Shown here one piece after another: positions 1-8,840 of a DNA stretch of 39,544 nucleotides. Under the pieces are notes generated by a model that had not been told where the DNA came from, did no database searches, and was given only the letters and a program-made list of their open reading frames with translations. Position 1 is the stretch's first letter, and the number at the start of each line of letters is the position of its first letter. The stretch spans positions 1 through 39,544 of the forward strand of contig NZ_JMGA01000066.1 in NCBI RefSeq assembly GCF_000765145.1, read 5' to 3'. Both the position numbers and the translations under genes were made by a program. The stretch comes from Desulfosporosinus sp. HMP52 (GTDB lineage Bacteria; Bacillota; Desulfitobacteriia; Desulfitobacteriales; Desulfitobacteriaceae).

Positions 1-240
1 GTTTCGCCCAAGCCGCCTACTCCAAAGAAAAGCATAACGGCGCAGGTTGCTTTCGCCGAACCGCAAACTACACAGAACAACTTTAGCGGTGAGGATGAGA
101 TAACGGCTGCTACGTCCCTGGATAAGTTCTTCATAGCTTCAGATGGAGTAAGTATTCCTCTTAGACAAACTCCATCTGAAGCTAAGAATCACTTGATATT
201 ACTTTATCACATTCCCAAGACAAACAAATGTTTCTTTTAA
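1..240 (+). CDS. Possible 3' end of a truncated CDS (unknown product)
   Basis: Frame 1 stays open from the window edge to a TAA at 238-240, giving a 79-residue C-terminal fragment rich in Pro, Thr, Lys and Gln at first, such as a linker or tail would be. No family is recognised. A long hairpin (130-188) lies inside the frame, which is unusual for coding DNA, and the minus strand also has an open frame from an ATG near 135 that runs out of the window. Either or neither may be a gene. I infer a plus-strand gene end only weakly. Confidence 0.25.
   Translation, partial: VSPKPPTPKKSITAQVAFAEPQTTQNNFSGEDEITAATSLDKFFIASDGVSIPLRQTPSEAKNHLILLYHIPKTNKCFF
130..188. repeat. Long hairpin with 20-nt arms (19 of 20 paired)
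   Basis: Positions 130-149 and 169-188 are inverted copies with a single mismatch (133/185) and a 19-nt loop. The core AGCTTCAGATGGAGT is perfect. No T-run follows on either strand, so it is not a standard intrinsic terminator, although it could end transcription of an upstream gene or be a dispersed palindromic element. Confidence 0.75.
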
Positions 241-437
241 TATTTAATACTATTTTTCTATTTAAGTACGAAAAATGCTTACTTTTGTCGAAATTCAGAA
301 TTGAAGATAATTATCGTAAAATATTATCGTCAAGTGACTTAGTTTTAAAGGGATTTTAGAATCTAAAGAGAATTCTATATAATTTAAGGACAATATTGGC
401 TTTTAAGGTGAAGATGAGGATCTTCATGGGAGGAAGA

Positions 438-3083
438 ATGAAGAAATTTAAGATACCTGTAACAGTTTTGATGATCATGGCTTTGACTTTCGGCTTGGGC
501 GGATTATCCTTTTTAGCCATTTATAAGACAAGAGCTGTCTTAATGAATAATTTGGAAGTCCATACTACATCCCTTACTCATTCTTTAAGTTCTAAAGTAA
601 GTCTGTGGTTAAAGGCCCATGAATCTAAAATGGAGATCATGGCTAATATCCCCCTTATGAAGAGTGGAGACAAGGATTTGATCTTATCCTATTTAAATGA
701 AGAAATCCAACGCAATCAAGGCTATGAAGAACTCTTCTACGCCGATAGCGAAGGAAAATACTTACAAAATACTGGCCTCCAAGGAAGCATAATAGATCGT
801 GACTATTTTAATAAAGTAAGGGATACAGGGGATTCAATCATATCTGATCCCTTATATTCTAAGGGAAATGGCAGACACATTATTGTTGTGGCTGCTCCTA
901 TTAAGAATGGCAGTAAGGTTGTTGGTTTGATTGGTGGTTGTATTAACTTATCTGAATTGACTGAGCTTATTTCAGCGAAGGATGGAGAGGTAAGTAAGGC
1001 ATTTATTGTCCAAAAAGATGGATTAATGATTACCCATCCTAATGAGGATTTCATTATGACTTACAATGGACGAATGTATAATCGGTCTTCTTTAGATTAT
1101 AAAGATACCATCGATAAAATGATTCAAGGAGAAAATGGAATTACCAGGAATACCTTTGAAGATGGTGATAAATACCTGGCTTATGCTCCCATACTTGGCG
1201 TCAACTGGTCCTTAGGAGTTACGGTTCCGGCTAGCTATGTCTTGAATCAGTTATATTATTTACCTGTCTATTTTGTAGTGGTAACAGTATGTTTAGGTCT
1301 GGTTTTAGCTTTCTTAATGAGACGTTGGCTTGTTCGTCCTCTTACTAAGTTAGCTCGTTTTACTTCAGAACTTAACGATAATATTTATGGGCTAGAGAAT
1401 AATTATTTGGTAGATAGCCCAGTCATCGAAGTAGAATCCCTTGCTACTAATTTTCGCCGGATGGCCGTGGAACTGCAAGATAACTTTCGCAAGCTGGCAA
1501 ATTCAGAAATAAGCCTAAAGGAAGAAATCCATAACAAGATGACAGTTCAGAAGGATCTGGAGAGTAGTTATGAAGAGCTTGAAGCAGTTGAAGAAGAACT
1601 AAGGTATAATTACGAAAAACTCCAGTCTAAAGAAATAATGCTTCGAGAATCTGAACGTCGTTTACGCTCAATGCTGGAGAATGTTAAACTCATTACCGGG
1701 ATTGTTGATATGAACGGGAAGATTATCTTCTGCAATGACTTTATACTGGGATTAACCGGCTACGAGAAAGACGAGGTTGTTGGGCATGATTTCTTTGATG
1801 TTTTCATTCCCCATGAATTTAGGCGAAAAGCAAAGGAATGGTTAAAAGGGGTACTAGTCAGTAAGGACATTGTTGTACATAATATCTACCCGATCCGGAC
1901 TAAAGCCGGAAATAACCGTTTTGTTCACTGGAATCATACCCTTTTGTTTGATGCAGATGGTAATGTATCGGGAATTGCCAGTATTGGGGAAGATATTACG
2001 GAGAGAAAGCAATTTCAAGAAAAGTTAGAGCATATTAGCTTTCATGATGCTATAACTGACCTCTATAATCGAACGTATTTTGAAGAGAAAATGCGTTTCT
2101 TACAAGGAAACGACAGCAATTCTCCTGTCGGAATAATAGTCTGTGATGTGGATGGCTTAAAACTCGTTAATGACACACTTGGTCACAGCACAGGGGATAA
2201 ATTACTTTGGTTAACCGGAACCATCATTAAAAAGTGTTTTCGAGAAGAAGATCTAATCTTTAGGATCGGCGGGGATGAGTTTGCTGTCATTCTGCCCAGG
2301 AGCGATATAACCGTGGTAGAAAAAGCCTGCTATAGAATTCGTAAGGGCGTTGAAAAGTATAACCTGGAAAACAAGGAGTTTCCCCTCAGCCTCTCGATGG
2401 GTTTTGCAGTAAGTGGAACATCTAATGTCAACCTTGATGAGGTGTTTAAAGAAGCTGATGACGGCATGTATCGAGAAAAACTTCATCGCAGTAAAAGTAC
2501 TCGCAGTGCAATTGTCCAAGCCATGATGAAAGCCCTAGAGGCTAGAGATTTTATTACCGAAGGACACGCGGACCGTCTACAAGATTTAGTGATAATGCTT
2601 GGTGAAGCTATTACCTTGTCGGATCGAACTCTCTCGGACTTACGACTCTTGGCCCAATTCCATGATATCGGTAAAGTAGGTATACCGGATCGCATTCTCT
2701 TTAAAGCAGGACGGCTGACAGAAGATGAGTTCAAAGAGATGCAGCGACATAGTGAAATCGGCCATCGAATTGCCCAATCAGCTCCAGATTTATTGCCAAT
2801 ATCGGACTTCATTTTGAGACATCATGAGTGGTGGAATGGTAAGGGGTATCCTCTAGGACTCAAAGAAGAGGAAATTCCGCTGGAGTGTCGCATTTTAGCA
2901 ATAGCTGATGCTTATGATGCTATGACAAGCAATCGTCCCTATCGGAAAGGTATGAGTCAAGAACAAGCCTTAAATGAATTAACTAAGAATCAAGGAATTC
3001 AGTTTGATCCAATCTTAGTGCCTATTTTTAATAGAATGATCAGGTCTGGGGCATCATTGCGCCAAGTACGCTATATTAACTAA
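438..3083 (+). CDS. Membrane c-di-GMP protein: Cache-HAMP-PAS-GGDEF-HD-GYP
   Basis: A likely bifunctional cyclic-di-GMP enzyme: the GGDEF domain would make, and the HD-GYP domain degrade, c-di-GMP in response to an external ligand. In order (881 aa): TM helix ~5-30, extracellular Cache-type sensor ~35-270, TM ~273-296, HAMP, a Glu-rich coiled coil ~350-410, PAS ~405-525, GGDEF ~535-690 and HD-GYP ~691-870. The active-site GGDEF motif (~610) is intact and is preceded by REED five residues upstream, a good RxxD product-inhibition site. HD-GYP shows HDIGK (~741), HHE (~795) and GYP (~804), with Asn for Asp in the usual DGxGYP. The ATG at 438 is chosen because GGGAGGA (428-434) precedes it; a TTG at 396 would add 14 residues without such a site. 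It seems monocistronic. Confidence 0.93.
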   Translation: MKKFKIPVTVLMIMALTFGLGGLSFLAIYKTRAVLMNNLEVHTTSLTHSLSSKVSLWLKAHESKMEIMANIPLMKSGDKDLILSYLNEEIQRNQGYEELFYADSEGKYLQNTGLQGSIIDRDYFNKVRDTGDSIISDPLYSKGNGRHIIVVAAPIKNGSKVVGLIGGCINLSELTELISAKDGEVSKAFIVQKDGLMITHPNEDFIMTYNGRMYNRSSLDYKDTIDKMIQGENGITRNTFEDGDKYLAYAPILGVNWSLGVTVPASYVLNQLYYLPVYFVVVTVCLGLVLAFLMRRWLVRPLTKLARFTSELNDNIYGLENNYLVDSPVIEVESLATNFRRMAVELQDNFRKLANSEISLKEEIHNKMTVQKDLESSYEELEAVEEELRYNYEKLQSKEIMLRESERRLRSMLENVKLITGIVDMNGKIIFCNDFILGLTGYEKDEVVGHDFFDVFIPHEFRRKAKEWLKGVLVSKDIVVHNIYPIRTKAGNNRFVHWNHTLLFDADGNVSGIASIGEDITERKQFQEKLEHISFHDAITDLYNRTYFEEKMRFLQGNDSNSPVGIIVCDVDGLKLVNDTLGHSTGDKLLWLTGTIIKKCFREEDLIFRIGGDEFAVILPRSDITVVEKACYRIRKGVEKYNLENKEFPLSLSMGFAVSGTSNVNLDEVFKEADDGMYREKLHRSKSTRSAIVQAMMKALEARDFITEGHADRLQDLVIMLGEAITLSDRTLSDLRLLAQFHDIGKVGIPDRILFKAGRLTEDEFKEMQRHSEIGHRIAQSAPDLLPISDFILRHHEWWNGKGYPLGLKEEEIPLECRILAIADAYDAMTSNRPYRKGMSQEQALNELTKNQGIQFDPILVPIFNRMIRSGASLRQVRYIN

Positions 3084-3146
3084 AATAGAATTTATGTCCA
3101 TTGACTTTATATCTTTTCCGTGTTAGTTTTATAACAAATAAATACT

Positions 3147-3243
3147 ATGGGCAGGGGTGCTGGAATTGGCCGGCTGAGATTTAGACCCAAAAGTCTAAGA
3201 CCCTTTTAACCTGATCTGGATAATGCCAGCGTAGGTAAGCAGT
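3147..3243 (+). promoter_or_regulatory. TPP riboswitch (THI element)
   Basis: The conserved TPP aptamer blocks are present in order: GGGGTGC (3154-3160), GGCTGAGA (3172-3179), a variable stem-loop from TTAGACCC to GTCTAAG, ACCCTT, then CTGATCTGGATAATGCCAGC and GTAGG. It sits in the leader of the thiD operon and is followed by an intrinsic terminator, so thiamine pyrophosphate binding is expected to stop transcription. Confidence 0.96.
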
Positions 3244-3266
3244 TTACTCTTTTATGATTAATGAAG

Positions 3267-3303
3267 GAGCACAAATCTTATTCTGGAGATTTGTGCTCTT
3301 TTT
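3267..3303 (+). terminator. Riboswitch-controlled intrinsic terminator
   Basis: Perfect 12-bp stem GAGCACAAATCT (3267-3278) with AGATTTGTGCTC (3287-3298), followed by TTTTT. It lies between the TPP aptamer and thiD, as expected of the expression platform. Confidence 0.92.
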
Positions 3304-3335
3304 AATCGTGGAGAATAATTAACAGGAGGTGCGGT

Positions 3336-4139
3336 ATGAAAAAAGTACTGACTATAGCTGGCTCAGACAGCAGTGGAGGAGCGGGGATTCAGGCGGATCT
3401 TAAGACATTCTCTGCCCATGGGGTTTTTGGCATGAGCGTAATAACCGCGGTCACTGCTCAGAATACCCAAGGGGTCTTTGCTGTACAAGATATTTCGAGA
3501 GAGGTAATAGCGAAACAAATCGAGGCAATTTTTGACGATATTGAGGTTGACGGAGTGAAAATCGGTATGGTTTCGCAAGTCGAGACAATCGAGGTAATTG
3601 CAGAAGAGTTGAGAAATTATGCCCCTCAGGTTATTGTCTTAGACCCGGTTATGGTCTCAAAAAGCGGCTACCATTTGTTGAATCCAGTGGCGGAAGCAAC
3701 CCTAATTAAGGAGCTATTGCCATTGGCGTTGGTGGTTACACCGAATATTCCTGAGGCAGAGGTTATGACTAATAAGTCTATTCATAATCTAAAGCAAATG
3801 GAAGAGGCCGCTAAAGAGATACATCAGATGGGGGCGAAAAATGTCTTGCTCAAAGGGGGACACTTAGAAGAAGATCCTATTGATGTACTTTATGACGGTG
3901 GAGAATTCAGTTACTTTTCCACAGCTAGGATTGCAACCAAGAACACTCATGGTACAGGATGTACACTTTCATCGGCAATTACGGCAAACCTTTCTTTAGG
4001 CTATAGCTTAAATAAGGCAATATCCTTAGCTAAGGAGTATATAACCATAGCTATTCAAAATTCATTGTCCATTGGAAAGGGTGTAGGGCCTACCCATCAC
4101 TTTTATACACTGTACAAAAAGGCGGGATTAATTGAGTGA
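3336..4139 (+). CDS. thiD: Hydroxymethylpyrimidine/phosphomethylpyrimidine kinase ThiD
   Basis: Phosphorylates hydroxymethylpyrimidine (HMP) and then HMP-phosphate to HMP-PP, the pyrimidine half of thiamine. The 267-aa product has the family length and ribokinase-fold signatures: N-terminal GSDSSGGAGIQADLKTF, the middle LLKGGH block, and the C-terminal anion-hole motif HGTGCTLSSA. A clear AGGAGGTG site precedes the ATG. It is the first gene after the TPP riboswitch and overlaps cytX by 4 bp (GTGA), so the operon is translationally coupled. The gene context (transporter, ThiM, ThiE) fits salvage of pyrimidine and thiazole moieties rather than full de novo synthesis. Confidence 0.96.
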   Translation: MKKVLTIAGSDSSGGAGIQADLKTFSAHGVFGMSVITAVTAQNTQGVFAVQDISREVIAKQIEAIFDDIEVDGVKIGMVSQVETIEVIAEELRNYAPQVIVLDPVMVSKSGYHLLNPVAEATLIKELLPLALVVTPNIPEAEVMTNKSIHNLKQMEEAAKEIHQMGAKNVLLKGGHLEEDPIDVLYDGGEFSYFSTARIATKNTHGTGCTLSSAITANLSLGYSLNKAISLAKEYITIAIQNSLSIGKGVGPTHHFYTLYKKAGLIE

Positions 4140-5353
4140 GTTCAACAGCCAAAAATAATTTAAGTATGCTAAACTTTACCACACTCTGGTTCGGTGCTTC
4201 CATATCCGTCGCAGAAATTATAACCGGAGGTATGCTGGCCCCTTTGGGGTTTAAAATGGGACTTATTGCAATTTTGCTTGGGCACCTTGTAGGAACAACT
4301 ATTTTGGTGTTGGGAGGTATCATCGGAACCGAAGAGAGAATACCTGCCTTAGCATCTACCCGTATCTCCTTTGGAGAGTATGGTTCCTATATCTTCTCTA
4401 TTCTGAACGTATTACAGTTACTGGGTTGGACGGCAGTCATGATCGTTGTAGGGGCCAGGTCAGTAAATCAGATCACCAATACACTTTGGGGATTTGATCA
4501 TCTGACAGTTTGGAGCCTGATTATCGGCGGATTAATAATGCTTTGGCTCTGGCTGGGTAAAGATAGCGGCTGGAAGAAGGCCAACCACTTTGCAGTAATC
4601 TTACTATTTATTTTAACCTTAGTCCTAAGTGTCATCATTTTTCGCAATCATGAGCTGTTTACCAATCAGGGCGTTGGAGAAATGTCCTTTGGCTCAGCTA
4701 TGGAGCTAGCTGTAATCATGCCTTTATCTTGGTTGCCCCTAATTGCTGACTATACTCGATTTGCAAGAACTAAGCGGGATGGTGCAGTGGGGAGCTGGCT
4801 CGGCTACTTTATAGGGAGCAGCTGGATGTACATTATTGGTCTGGGTGCTGCTATTGTAGCCAATGACTCTGATCCGGCTGCTATGTTGCTGGCTGCTAAT
4901 CTGGGCATAGTAGCCCTGGGAATTATCGTCCTGGCAACAGTAACCACAACCTTCCTGGATGCCTATTCCGCAGGGGTTTCCTGCCTTAATATCTTTCCTA
5001 AGCTAAATGAGAAAACCCTTGCCCTAGTCATGACTGCCATTGGTACAGCACTGGCAATAGTTATTAATATCGAACAATATGAACATTTCCTTTATGCAAT
5101 AGGCTCAGTATTCGCCCCCTTATTTTCAATCTTGTTGACGGATTACTTCCTACTTAAAAATAAGCGGATTCAATCAGACCTATTAGTTAATTGGGGTAAC
5201 TTAGCTCTATGTGCCCTGGGTACAATGCTTTATTACCAGTTTATTAAGTTCGATTTCTTTTTCGGGGCTACGGTACCGGTTATGATCATAATTAGTCTAG
5301 TTCATATTATTACCTGGAGGTTGACTGCAAAATGCAAATTCGTGAGAAATTGA
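4136..5353 (+). CDS. cytX: NCS1-family HMP/pyrimidine transporter CytX
   Basis: Predicted inner-membrane importer of hydroxymethylpyrimidine. The 405-aa protein is almost entirely hydrophobic with about 12 membrane helices and the N-terminal NCS1 signature region (FTTLWFGASISVAEIITGG), as in CytX members of thiamine operons. The GTG start overlaps the thiD stop; a later ATG at 4166 is a possible alternative. Its 3' end overlaps thiM by 22 bp. Substrate is inferred from the TPP riboswitch and flanking thi genes, and is not readable from the protein alone. Confidence 0.9.
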   Translation: MSSTAKNNLSMLNFTTLWFGASISVAEIITGGMLAPLGFKMGLIAILLGHLVGTTILVLGGIIGTEERIPALASTRISFGEYGSYIFSILNVLQLLGWTAVMIVVGARSVNQITNTLWGFDHLTVWSLIIGGLIMLWLWLGKDSGWKKANHFAVILLFILTLVLSVIIFRNHELFTNQGVGEMSFGSAMELAVIMPLSWLPLIADYTRFARTKRDGAVGSWLGYFIGSSWMYIIGLGAAIVANDSDPAAMLLAANLGIVALGIIVLATVTTTFLDAYSAGVSCLNIFPKLNEKTLALVMTAIGTALAIVINIEQYEHFLYAIGSVFAPLFSILLTDYFLLKNKRIQSDLLVNWGNLALCALGTMLYYQFIKFDFFFGATVPVMIIISLVHIITWRLTAKCKFVRN

Positions 5354-6144
5354 GCACAAATCTAAGTCTTGTCAAAGAAAAAAGTCCCTTAATCCACCAT
5401 ATTACGAACTATGTAACCGTTAACGATTGTGCCAATATTGTGTTGGCCATCGGAGGTTCCCCGGTGATGGCGGATGATATCGAAGAAGTAGAAGAAATGG
5501 TTGGTTTTGCCTCTGCTTTAGTTATTAATATCGGCACATTGAATTCCCGGACAATTGAAAGCATGCTTAGTGCAGGATTAAAAGCTAAAGAGTTAGGGGT
5601 TCCTGTTATTCTCGATCCTGTGGGAGTTGGGGCAACAAAACTTAGAACAAATACTGCCGCCAGGTTAATTCAAGCCCTTAAACCCGAGGTAATTCGAGGG
5701 AATATGTCTGAAATTAAAGTCTTAGCTGGTTTAGAAGTGGCAATTAAGGGAGTGGATTCCCTTGCCGATGAACAAGACGGCTCAGTTGTCGCTAAAACAC
5801 TGGCTTCTGAATTAGGTTCTATTATTGCTATAACCGGCAAAACGGATGTTGTTTCTGACGGAAAGCAAGTTTGTCTGCTGGACAATGGTCATCAAATTTT
5901 AGCAGATGTCACAGGCACAGGATGTATGACCACTTCTTTGGTGGGTACTTATTGCGGGGTGACCAAAGATTATTTCAGTGCTGCTGTGGCAGGAATAACA
6001 AGCATGGGTTTAGCAGGAGAGATTGCTCAAGCTTCCTTACGTCATGGTGAAGGGATAGGAACCTTCAGAACAAAGCTATTTGACAGTATTTACAACTTAA
6101 CTCCTGAATTATTGGCTAGAGAAGGTAAGATTAGGTATGAGTAA
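5332..6144 (+). CDS. thiM: Hydroxyethylthiazole kinase ThiM
   Basis: Phosphorylates the thiazole alcohol THZ so that salvaged thiazole can be joined to HMP-PP. The 270-aa protein has the ThiM hallmarks: [14 protein letters not shown] near the N-terminus, [12 protein letters not shown] (~91-102), RGNMSEI (~122-128) and the C-terminal [10 protein letters not shown] with the conserved Cys198. GGAGG lies upstream of the ATG inside the end of cytX, and the two frames overlap by 22 bp. The gene overlaps thiE by 8 bp, so the operon is tightly packed. Confidence 0.96.
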   Translation: MQIREKLSTNLSLVKEKSPLIHHITNYVTVNDCANIVLAIGGSPVMADDIEEVEEMVGFASALVINIGTLNSRTIESMLSAGLKAKELGVPVILDPVGVGATKLRTNTAARLIQALKPEVIRGNMSEIKVLAGLEVAIKGVDSLADEQDGSVVAKTLASELGSIIAITGKTDVVSDGKQVCLLDNGHQILADVTGTGCMTTSLVGTYCGVTKDYFSAAVAGITSMGLAGEIAQASLRHGEGIGTFRTKLFDSIYNLTPELLAREGKIRYE

Positions 6145-6763
6145 AAAAGCCAAGATTGACTACAGTCTTTATTTAGTAACAGACCGAAAAATACTTGGAT
6201 CAAGAGATCTGGCTGCCAGTGTGGAGAAAGCTATCCAAGGCGGAGTTACTTTAGTTCAGTTAAGAGAAAAATCTGTTTCCAGCAAGAAATTTCTAGAGTT
6301 AGCTCAGCGAGTAAAGGAAATAACTTCACACTACGGAATTCCTCTGATTATCAATGACCGTTTGGATATTGCTTTAGCGGTTGATGCCGAAGGACTGCAT
6401 ATCGGTCAAGATGATTTGCCAATGATTAAGGCGAGGGAATTGTTTGGAAAGGACAAAATCATTGGGGTCTCGGCAAGTACTCTTGAAGAAGCTCTTCTTG
6501 CCCAACAACAGGGTGCGGACTATTTAGGAGTAGGGGCAGTTTTTAGCACAGCTACTAAAACCGATGCCCCGGAAGTAAGTCTTGAGCAATTAAGTGAGAT
6601 TAAGAAGTCGGTTTCAATACCTATTGTGGCTATCGGTGGAATTAATTTAGGTAACTTAAAGCAAGTTATTGGAACCGGTATCGATGGAGTTTCAGTTGTC
6701 TCGGCAATTTTAGCTCAAGAGGATATCTTACAAGCTGCGAAAAAGTTCAGAGAATTTATATAG
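6137..6763 (+). CDS. thiE: Thiamine phosphate synthase ThiE
   Basis: Condenses HMP-PP with thiazole phosphate to thiamine phosphate, finishing the salvage route set up by the three genes before it. The 208-aa TIM-barrel protein has YLVTDR at the start, the LVQLREK strand, [33 protein letters not shown] and the C-terminal VAIGGI phosphate-binding loop. No thiamine-phosphate kinase (thiL) or biosynthetic thiC/thiG is present here. A strong terminator follows 6 bp after the stop. Confidence 0.96.
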   Translation: MSKKAKIDYSLYLVTDRKILGSRDLAASVEKAIQGGVTLVQLREKSVSSKKFLELAQRVKEITSHYGIPLIINDRLDIALAVDAEGLHIGQDDLPMIKARELFGKDKIIGVSASTLEEALLAQQQGADYLGVGAVFSTATKTDAPEVSLEQLSEIKKSVSIPIVAIGGINLGNLKQVIGTGIDGVSVVSAILAQEDILQAAKKFREFI

Positions 6764-6769
6764 AGCTAC

Positions 6770-6804
6770 AACTACCCCCATTTATTAAAAATGGGGGTAG
6801 TTTT
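6770..6804 (+). terminator. Intrinsic terminator of the thi operon
   Basis: Perfect 14-bp stem AACTACCCCCATTT (6770-6783) with AAATGGGGGTAGTT (6789-6802), 5-nt loop, then TTTT. It ends the thiD-cytX-thiM-thiE transcript. Confidence 0.93.
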
Positions 6805-7008
6805 GGTTCACAGAGTGGACACTCATGACGCTGCCCTTCTACGAAATGAGCAAGTTTTGTTTGATAATTTACAGAATTAATTTATGGAAATCCGGTTAAG
6901 ACTGAATTGTTAAGTTTTCCGAACAGACAATTTTGCTCTTAATACTGGTTGATTTTTAGTATATAATGTTAAATTGGTGGTCAATTATCAACAAAACGGA
7001 GGAAAAAT

Positions 7009-7182
7009 GTGTCTCATACGATTAATGAGCTTATAAAGCAAATCGAAAAATTGCGATTAGATTTGATCAAGGTTACAGAGGGGAGATCATACACTGACCC
7101 TGAAGTAATTGCGGTAAGTCAGGCATTAGATAAGGTCTTGGACGAATATCAGGAATTGATGCTTAAGAACAAAACTAAGTAG
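7009..7182 (+). CDS. Spo0E-family aspartyl-phosphate phosphatase (57 aa)
   Basis: A small Spo0E-like protein that would dephosphorylate Spo0A~P and so delay sporulation. The 57-residue product is two predicted helices with the family signature SQALD (residues ~39-43, in the segment VIAVSQALDKVLDEYQ). The GTG at 7009 is preceded by GGAGG (6998-7002) at a good distance; an ATG two bases earlier is out of frame and closes quickly. A TATAAT at 6962-6967 may be its -10 element. It is alone between the thi terminator and the SDR gene. Short length is normal for the family. Confidence 0.85.
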   Translation: MSHTINELIKQIEKLRLDLIKVTEGRSYTDPEVIAVSQALDKVLDEYQELMLKNKTK

Positions 7183-7256
7183 CTAGAACTGTATCCAAGG
7201 CATTTTATAGGGTGACTGACTGGTGATTGACGTAAACCCAGTTAAGGCAATGGTTA

Positions 7257-7285
7257 TTGTCTGATATAGGACTGTGAGTTATACT
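7257..7285 (+). promoter_or_regulatory. Sigma-A-type promoter of the SDR gene
   Basis: TTGTCT (7257-7262) and TATACT (7280-7285) are separated by exactly 17 bp, placing a start about 40 bp ahead of the SDR start codon. Confidence 0.65.
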
Positions 7286-7334
7286 AGATGGCATCAAGAC
7301 TATACATAAAAGCTTATTAGGGAGGAATAGATAA

Positions 7335-8069
7335 ATGAAAAATAAAACAGCTTTGATTACCGGAGGCGGAACTGGGATTGGCAGGGCCATTGCCTTGTTA
7401 TTAGCTAAGGCGGGAGTTAATATTGCTATTAATTATTCCCGTTCGGAAGAAGATGCCATAAAGACGTGTCAAGAGATAGAGCAGCTTGGGGTTCGCAGTT
7501 TGTACTATAAGGCTGACGTATCTAAGGATGAAGAAGTTCGGGCAATGGTTGATAAAGTAGTGACTGAATTAGGAACACTGGATATTCTGGTTAATAATGC
7601 CGGGATGACTCATTTTGTTGAACACTCTGACCTAGAAGGAATGAAGGACGAGTATTGGGATGATATTTTCGGAGTTAATGTTAAGGGAATGTTTTTTTGT
7701 TGCAGGGCTGCAGCCGATGAGCTAAAGAAAAGTAAAGGGTGTATTATTAATATAACTTCAATAGCCGGTCTGACCGGGTTAGGCAGTTCCATCGCCTATT
7801 CCGCTTCTAAAGCCGCAGCTACCAGTGTTACAAAATCCCTGGCCCGAGTTTTAGCACCTGAGGTAAGAGTTAATGCTGTAGCTCCGGGAATTGTCCAAAC
7901 TCGTTGGGTTGAAGGTAAGGATGAGCACATTACTCGTCTTGCTGCGGGAACCCCCCTGGGTAGAGTTGCCGAACCGGAGGATATTGCAGAGGTAGTGTAT
8001 GCATTAATCGCTCAGGCAGGTTTTGTGACCGGACAAACAATTGTAGTTGACGGAGGAAATTTCATCTAA
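7335..8069 (+). CDS. SDR family NAD(P)-dependent oxidoreductase (FabG-like)
   Basis: A classical short-chain dehydrogenase/reductase, cytoplasmic, probably reducing a keto group with NAD(P)H. The 244-aa protein has the Rossmann nucleotide site TGGGTGIG (9-16), NNAG (87-90), and the catalytic set Ser142, Tyr155, Lys159 (YSASK), plus the C-terminal FVTGQTIVVDGG typical of 3-oxoacyl-ACP reductase-like SDRs. GGGAGGA precedes the ATG. It stands alone and not in a fatty acid cluster, so the substrate is unknown. Confidence 0.9.
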   Translation: MKNKTALITGGGTGIGRAIALLLAKAGVNIAINYSRSEEDAIKTCQEIEQLGVRSLYYKADVSKDEEVRAMVDKVVTELGTLDILVNNAGMTHFVEHSDLEGMKDEYWDDIFGVNVKGMFFCCRAAADELKKSKGCIINITSIAGLTGLGSSIAYSASKAAATSVTKSLARVLAPEVRVNAVAPGIVQTRWVEGKDEHITRLAAGTPLGRVAEPEDIAEVVYALIAQAGFVTGQTIVVDGGNFI

Positions 8070-8144
8070 ATAAGCCTGCAAGCTGACTCGACTTTAAAGT
8101 GGCAGAGATCTCAAGTCCTGAAAGCATAAGGATATAGTGTAGGT

Positions 8145-8170
8145 GCGATAGTGTTCGTAGACATTATCGC
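8145..8170 (+). other. Hairpin downstream of the SDR gene
   Basis: GCGATAGTGT (8145-8154) pairs with ACATTATCGC (8161-8170), one G-T wobble, 6-nt loop. No T-run follows immediately, so a terminator role is only possible. Confidence 0.45.
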
Positions 8171-8218
8171 CCTAGAATACAACCGTTTTAATGATGTATT
8201 TTTCTTTTTGTTTTACTC

Positions 8219-8246
8219 TTGACAATACATTAATTATGGGTATAAT
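8219..8246 (+). promoter_or_regulatory. Near-consensus sigma-A promoter in the gene-free segment
   Basis: A perfect -35 TTGACA (8219-8224) and a perfect -10 TATAAT (8241-8246) with a 16-bp spacer. No open reading frame follows within 1.1 kb, so the expected transcript (start near 8253) would be non-coding. This is the best promoter in the window by eye. Confidence 0.85.
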
Positions 8247-8252
8247 AAAGTC

Positions 8253-8402
8253 ATAAGAACACAATAACAGTAATTCAGTTCCAAAAAGTTGTTGGTCGCG
8301 TGCTAGGCAAAAGTTTTCGATTCATCGAAAGTTGGCATTGCAATCAGTCTAAGAATGCTGAATTTCGAGAATTGAAACCACCTAGACAGGGTGGTTTTCC
8401 TG
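8253..8402 (+). ncRNA. Candidate structured small RNA, about 150 nt
   Basis: Bounded by the strong promoter at 8219-8246 and by a terminator-like hairpin, AAACCACC (8375-8382) with GGTGGTTT (8390-8397), then T/C-rich sequence. The body can close on itself: CAAT (8262-8265) with ATTG (8371-8374), AATTCAG (8272-8278) with CTGAATT (8358-8364), and a terminal hairpin TTTCGA/TCGAAA around 8315-8330. The two outer stems are separated by symmetrical 6-nt internal loops. The rod shape is reminiscent of 6S RNA, but I cannot identify conserved 6S sequence, so the family is left open. Confidence 0.5.
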
Positions 8403-8429
8403 TTTCTCAATGTTTTCCTGTTTCTCAAT
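8395..8429 (+). repeat. Tandem duplication, 18-bp period
   Basis: TTTTCCTGTTTCTCAAT occurs at 8395-8411 and again at 8413-8429. The first copy begins in the T-run of the small-RNA terminator, so the duplication extends the T/C-rich tail. Confidence 0.9.
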
Positions 8430-8440
8430 AAAGAAAGCTT

Positions 8441-8456
8441 TCCCGCAAAGTTCCTC
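8441..8456 (+). repeat. Left arm of a 16-bp perfect inverted repeat
   Basis: TCCCGCAAAGTTCCTC is the exact reverse complement of 9209-9224. The two arms bound the whole repeat array and its flank, 784 bp end to end. No convincing target duplication is seen outside the arms. Confidence 0.9.
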
Positions 8457-8502
8457 CTATCGATCAGTCAGTCAATCGATCAATAAAGAAACATTCAGTC
8501 AG

Positions 8503-8840
<338 letters not shown>

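Noticed and set aside
8253-8402. Definite 6S RNA call
   Set aside because: The rod-like pairing is suggestive, but I cannot identify conserved 6S sequence and no folding was run, so it is reported only as a candidate RNA.
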